64,000 bases of DNA from an uncultured Clostridia bacterium (GTDB lineage Bacteria > Bacillota > Clostridia > Christensenellales > Borkfalkiaceae), in the NCBI GenBank assembly GCA_947623655.1, contig CANQHG010000001.1, forward strand, positions 1-64,000. Direction: 5' to 3'. Each line of letters starts with the position of its first letter. Position 1 is the first letter of the stretch. Made by a program: the position numbers and the translations under genes. The notes beneath the pieces were generated by a model that saw only the letters and a list, made by a program, of their open reading frames with translations, was not told the origin of the DNA and ran no database searches. Shown piece by piece: positions 61,867-64,000 of the stretch.

Positions 61867-62518
61867 TGATCGCTTCCTCCAATTCCGTCTTGTGCCCGAT
61901 GAGCGCGGCGCGGGCATCCTTCTCCCGCACGAGACAGAGCCTTTCTTCCGTCTTTGCGAGTTCCTCTCTTGCCTGAAAGAGAAAGGGATAGGGCGAACTG
62001 CCGTTGATGTTGTCCCGCCCGAAGCGGAACGCCTTCTCACAATATTCGCTCCCGCCCGTAGCGGAGCCGAGGAGAAGATCGTAGTATTTGCGCCGCTCCG
62101 TTCCCTCCGAAAAGGTGTAGTCCCGCTCGATCTTCGCGCCCGCTTCCACGAGGAAACGGCGCACTTTCTCGCTGTTTTTCATGGGTTGGAGCAAGAAACG
62201 GGCGGGGATGCCGTCTCTTTTCAAAATTTTGACGATCTCCTCTCCCCCCATGCCCGCGATGAGGACGAAGTCGCACCGCTCGGGAATGCCGCAGAGCCCG
62301 TCGCAGAGGATGGGAACGCACCTTCCCTCACAAATATATTTCTCCAAAAGGGTCTCCGCCTTTTTGAGGCTCCCCGCGTGGATGTCGGTGATGTACACCT
62401 TCTCGCAGAGGCCGCTTTCGAGCGCGTACTTCGCCATGAAGCCGTGGTCGCATCCCACGTCCGCATAGACGGGTGCGCGCGGAAAGAGGGAGCAGATGTG
62501 CGCGATCCGTTCTTTCAT
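61844..62518 (-). CDS. trmK: tRNA (adenine22-N1)-methyltransferase TrmK
   Basis: A 224-residue Rossmann methyltransferase that makes m1A22 in tRNA. Motif I is DVGCDHG (20-26). IAGMGGEEIVKIL and the LQPMKNSEKVRRFL segment are typical of TrmK. The ATG shares one base with the sigma factor stop (TGATG), so translation is coupled. It overlaps the Nif3 gene by 23 bases. Confidence 0.95.
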   Translation of the reverse strand: MKERIAHICSLFPRAPVYADVGCDHGFMAKYALESGLCEKVYITDIHAGSLKKAETLLEKYICEGRCVPILCDGLCGIPERCDFVLIAGMGGEEIVKILKRDGIPARFLLQPMKNSEKVRRFLVEAGAKIERDYTFSEGTERRKYYDLLLGSATGGSEYCEKAFRFGRDNINGSSPYPFLFQAREELAKTEERLCLVREKDARAALIGHKTELEEAINEAQRNL

Positions 62519-63573
62519 CAGTCGAGAAAATCGCGCAATTTCTTGCTTCTCGAGGGATGGCGGAGCTTTCTCAGGGCCTTGGCCTCGATCTGTCGGATGC
62601 GTTCGCGGGTGACATTGAACTCCTTGCCCACTTCCTCGAGGGTGCGGGGCTTGCCGTCGTCGATACCGTACCTGAGGCGAAGCACTTTCTCCTCGCGCGG
62701 GGTAAGCGTGTCGAGCACGCTGAGAAGTTGCTCTTTGAGCATAATAAAAGCCACGCTGTCGCCCGGGGTCTGCGTCTTATCGTCCTCAATGAAATCGCCG
62801 AGATGGGAGTCTTCCTCCTCGCCGATGGGCGTTTCCAGTGAGACGGGATCCTGCGCGATCTTCTGGATCTCCCTCACCCGCGCGACCTCGATCCCCATGG
62901 CTTCGGCGATCTCTTCGGGCGTAGGCTCGCGGCCGTTCTCCTGTAAGAGCATGCGTGAAACTCTCGTGAGTTTGTTGATGGTCTCCACCATGTGCACGGG
63001 AATACGGATAGTCCGCGCTTGGTCGGCGATCGCCCTCGTGATGGATTGTCTGATCCACCATGTAGCGTAAGTGGAAAACTTAAAGCCCTTTTGATAATCG
63101 AACTTTTCGACCGCTTTCATGAGTCCTAAATTCCCCTCCTGAATGAGGTCGAGAAAGAGCATTCCTCTGCCGACATATCTCTTGGCAATGGAGACGACAA
63201 GCCTTAAATTTGCCTCCGAAAGGCGGTTTTTGGCTTCTTCATCCCCCGCCTGCATTCTACGGGCAAGTTCTATTTCTTCGTCGCCCGAAAGAAGCGGCAC
63301 CCGCCCGATGTCCTTGAGATACATTTTGACCGGATCGTCGAGCCCGATGTCGGAAAGAGCCTGCTCCAGAAGTTCCTTGTCCCTCTCGTCCTCATCGAAT
63401 ATGCTGATGCCGAGGTCGGGCAGGGTCTTATAGATCTGGTCGTACTGCTGGGGCGATAGGTCGTACTTTTCGAGTTCGTTGCAGAGCTGGTTCGTGGAAA
63501 TGCTCCCCTTCATTCTGTAGCCGGTAGACAGAGCGTCAATAATTTCATTGAGTTTATCGTCGGAAACATTCAT
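62518..63573 (-). CDS. rpoD: Primary RNA polymerase sigma factor (sigma-70/SigA)
   Basis: A 351-residue housekeeping sigma factor that recognises TTGACA/TATAAT promoters, as seen all over the window. It has region 1.2 ([16 protein letters not shown]), region 2 with [19 protein letters not shown] and [11 protein letters not shown], region 3 and the region 4 [23 protein letters not shown]. It has a short N-terminal region 1.1. AGGAGG lies inside the last codons of dnaG, so the two genes are tightly linked. Confidence 0.98.
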   Translation of the reverse strand: MNVSDDKLNEIIDALSTGYRMKGSISTNQLCNELEKYDLSPQQYDQIYKTLPDLGISIFDEDERDKELLEQALSDIGLDDPVKMYLKDIGRVPLLSGDEEIELARRMQAGDEEAKNRLSEANLRLVVSIAKRYVGRGMLFLDLIQEGNLGLMKAVEKFDYQKGFKFSTYATWWIRQSITRAIADQARTIRIPVHMVETINKLTRVSRMLLQENGREPTPEEIAEAMGIEVARVREIQKIAQDPVSLETPIGEEEDSHLGDFIEDDKTQTPGDSVAFIMLKEQLLSVLDTLTPREEKVLRLRYGIDDGKPRTLEEVGKEFNVTRERIRQIEAKALRKLRHPSRSKKLRDFLD

Positions 63574-63577
63574 GATC

Positions 63578-64000
63578 TTAGCCTCCTATGTTTTTCATTT
63601 TCTTTGTGTATGCATCAATGCGGAGAAGACTTTCGCGCCGCGCTTCCGCCGTCTGTGCGGACAGAAGTTTTGCCTGCTCCTCTGCGATTTTTTTGGTGTA
63701 TAGCCTTTTTTCGAGGATCTTCACACAGTCGCTGAAATAGCGTTCCGCTTCCGCGCCCTCGAGATTGTCGCCGAAATCGAGATTGAGGATCGCCGCGATC
63801 TCGCCGCTTTCGGGTAAATAATCGAAGATGCCGCTTGCCCGCACTTTGCCGCTTTGTCGTTCCCGCATGATAAATTCGGCAACTACTTTATGCTCTTCCA
63901 TGTCCCATTCGAAGGGGGAAAGATCGAGCGGGACGGCATAAGGTTTGCTCAAAAGGCAGGCGCAGAGCACAAAGCGGGCTGCCTTGACCGCACTGCCCGT
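63578..64000 (-). CDS. dnaG: DNA primase, C-terminal part (runs off the window)
   Basis: The last 140 or so codons of a gene whose start lies beyond 64000. The helical segment ([20 protein letters not shown] ... [36 protein letters not shown]) has the character of the DnaB-helicase-binding C-terminal domain of primase. dnaG directly before rpoD is the conserved macromolecular synthesis operon. The primase core is not visible, so the call relies on this tail and on context. Confidence 0.85.
   Translation of the reverse strand, partial: TGSAVKAARFVLCACLLSKPYAVPLDLSPFEWDMEEHKVVAEFIMRERQSGKVRASGIFDYLPESGEIAAILNLDFGDNLEGAEAERYFSDCVKILEKRLYTKKIAEEQAKLLSAQTAEARRESLLRIDAYTKKMKNIGG

Noticed and set aside
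61856..63070. 404-codon frame antisense to trmK and rpoD
   Set aside because: Opposite two strongly conserved genes; no SD or motif.

Overview
The window (64 kb, moderate GC) is ordinary, gene-dense chromosome of a Gram-positive anaerobe of the class Clostridia (Bacillota). This placement is inferred. It rests on the dnaG-rpoD-trmK-nif3 block, the infC-rpmI-rplT operon behind an attenuated leader, a T-box in front of thrS next to a ytxC-like gene, a YlbJ-type sporulation membrane protein, a V-type ATPase operon, a short archaeal-type ProRS, DUF4364, TSCPD and DegV proteins, and strong SD sequences with TTGACA-17-TATAAT promoters. No rRNA or tRNA gene, CRISPR array, prophage, integrase or complete insertion sequence was found.

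Layout. 0.2-4.6 kb: a zinc-ribbon Nudix gene, then the leftward infC-rpmI-rplT operon followed by a SpoU-type rRNA/tRNA methyltransferase, yebC and a membrane protein. 4.7-8.2 kb: thrS under T-box control with a lipoprotein gene behind it and a ytxC-like gene in front. 8.3-15 kb: leuS, then a leftward group of ECF transporter S component, coaX, homoserine dehydrogenase and an ATP-grasp ligase. 15-18.8 kb: an XRE regulator with operators, a broken zinc-ribbon/DUF4190 gene, a Nudix fusion, an HPr-like gene, DUF4364 and TSCPD genes. 18.9-27.8 kb: a V-type ATPase operon (H-I-K-E-C-F-A-B-D) interrupted by two intergenic repeats. 27.7-36.1 kb: a MATE transporter with a structured leader, clpB, a tandem-HTH regulator, an IMPACT protein, tyrS and a WYL regulator. 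36.1-46.2 kb: a heterodimeric ABC exporter, asnS, proS, degV and a phosphohexomutase, with many repeats between them. 46.3-52.5 kb: transketolase and two cell-surface proteins (a secreted lipoprotein rich in short beta-strand repeats and a membrane-anchored collagen-like protein). 52.1-55.6 kb: a zinc-ribbon DUF4190 protein, rarA, a patatin and ylbJ. 55.6-59.2 kb: a compact leftward operon membrane protein-rsmD-coaD-aroF-pheA. 59.3-64 kb: dnaG(partial)-rpoD-trmK-nif3-zinc ribbon-alr.

The least ordinary content is regulatory and repetitive. A dispersed palindrome (consensus AGTAYTATGTC-N-GACATARTACT) occurs four times between genes. A ~140-bp element with terminal inverted repeats occurs three times, and a second composite repeat three or four times. 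Two autoregulatory-looking regulators have paired operators at their divergent promoters: XRE with TCCCAT..ATGGGA, and WYL with TGACA-N5-TGTCA. A G10 tract sits between the apparent -35 and -10 of the surface lipoprotein gene and could make it phase-variable. Structured leaders of unrecognised class precede the ECF transporter and MATE genes. No single cassette looks like a new defence or biosynthetic system.
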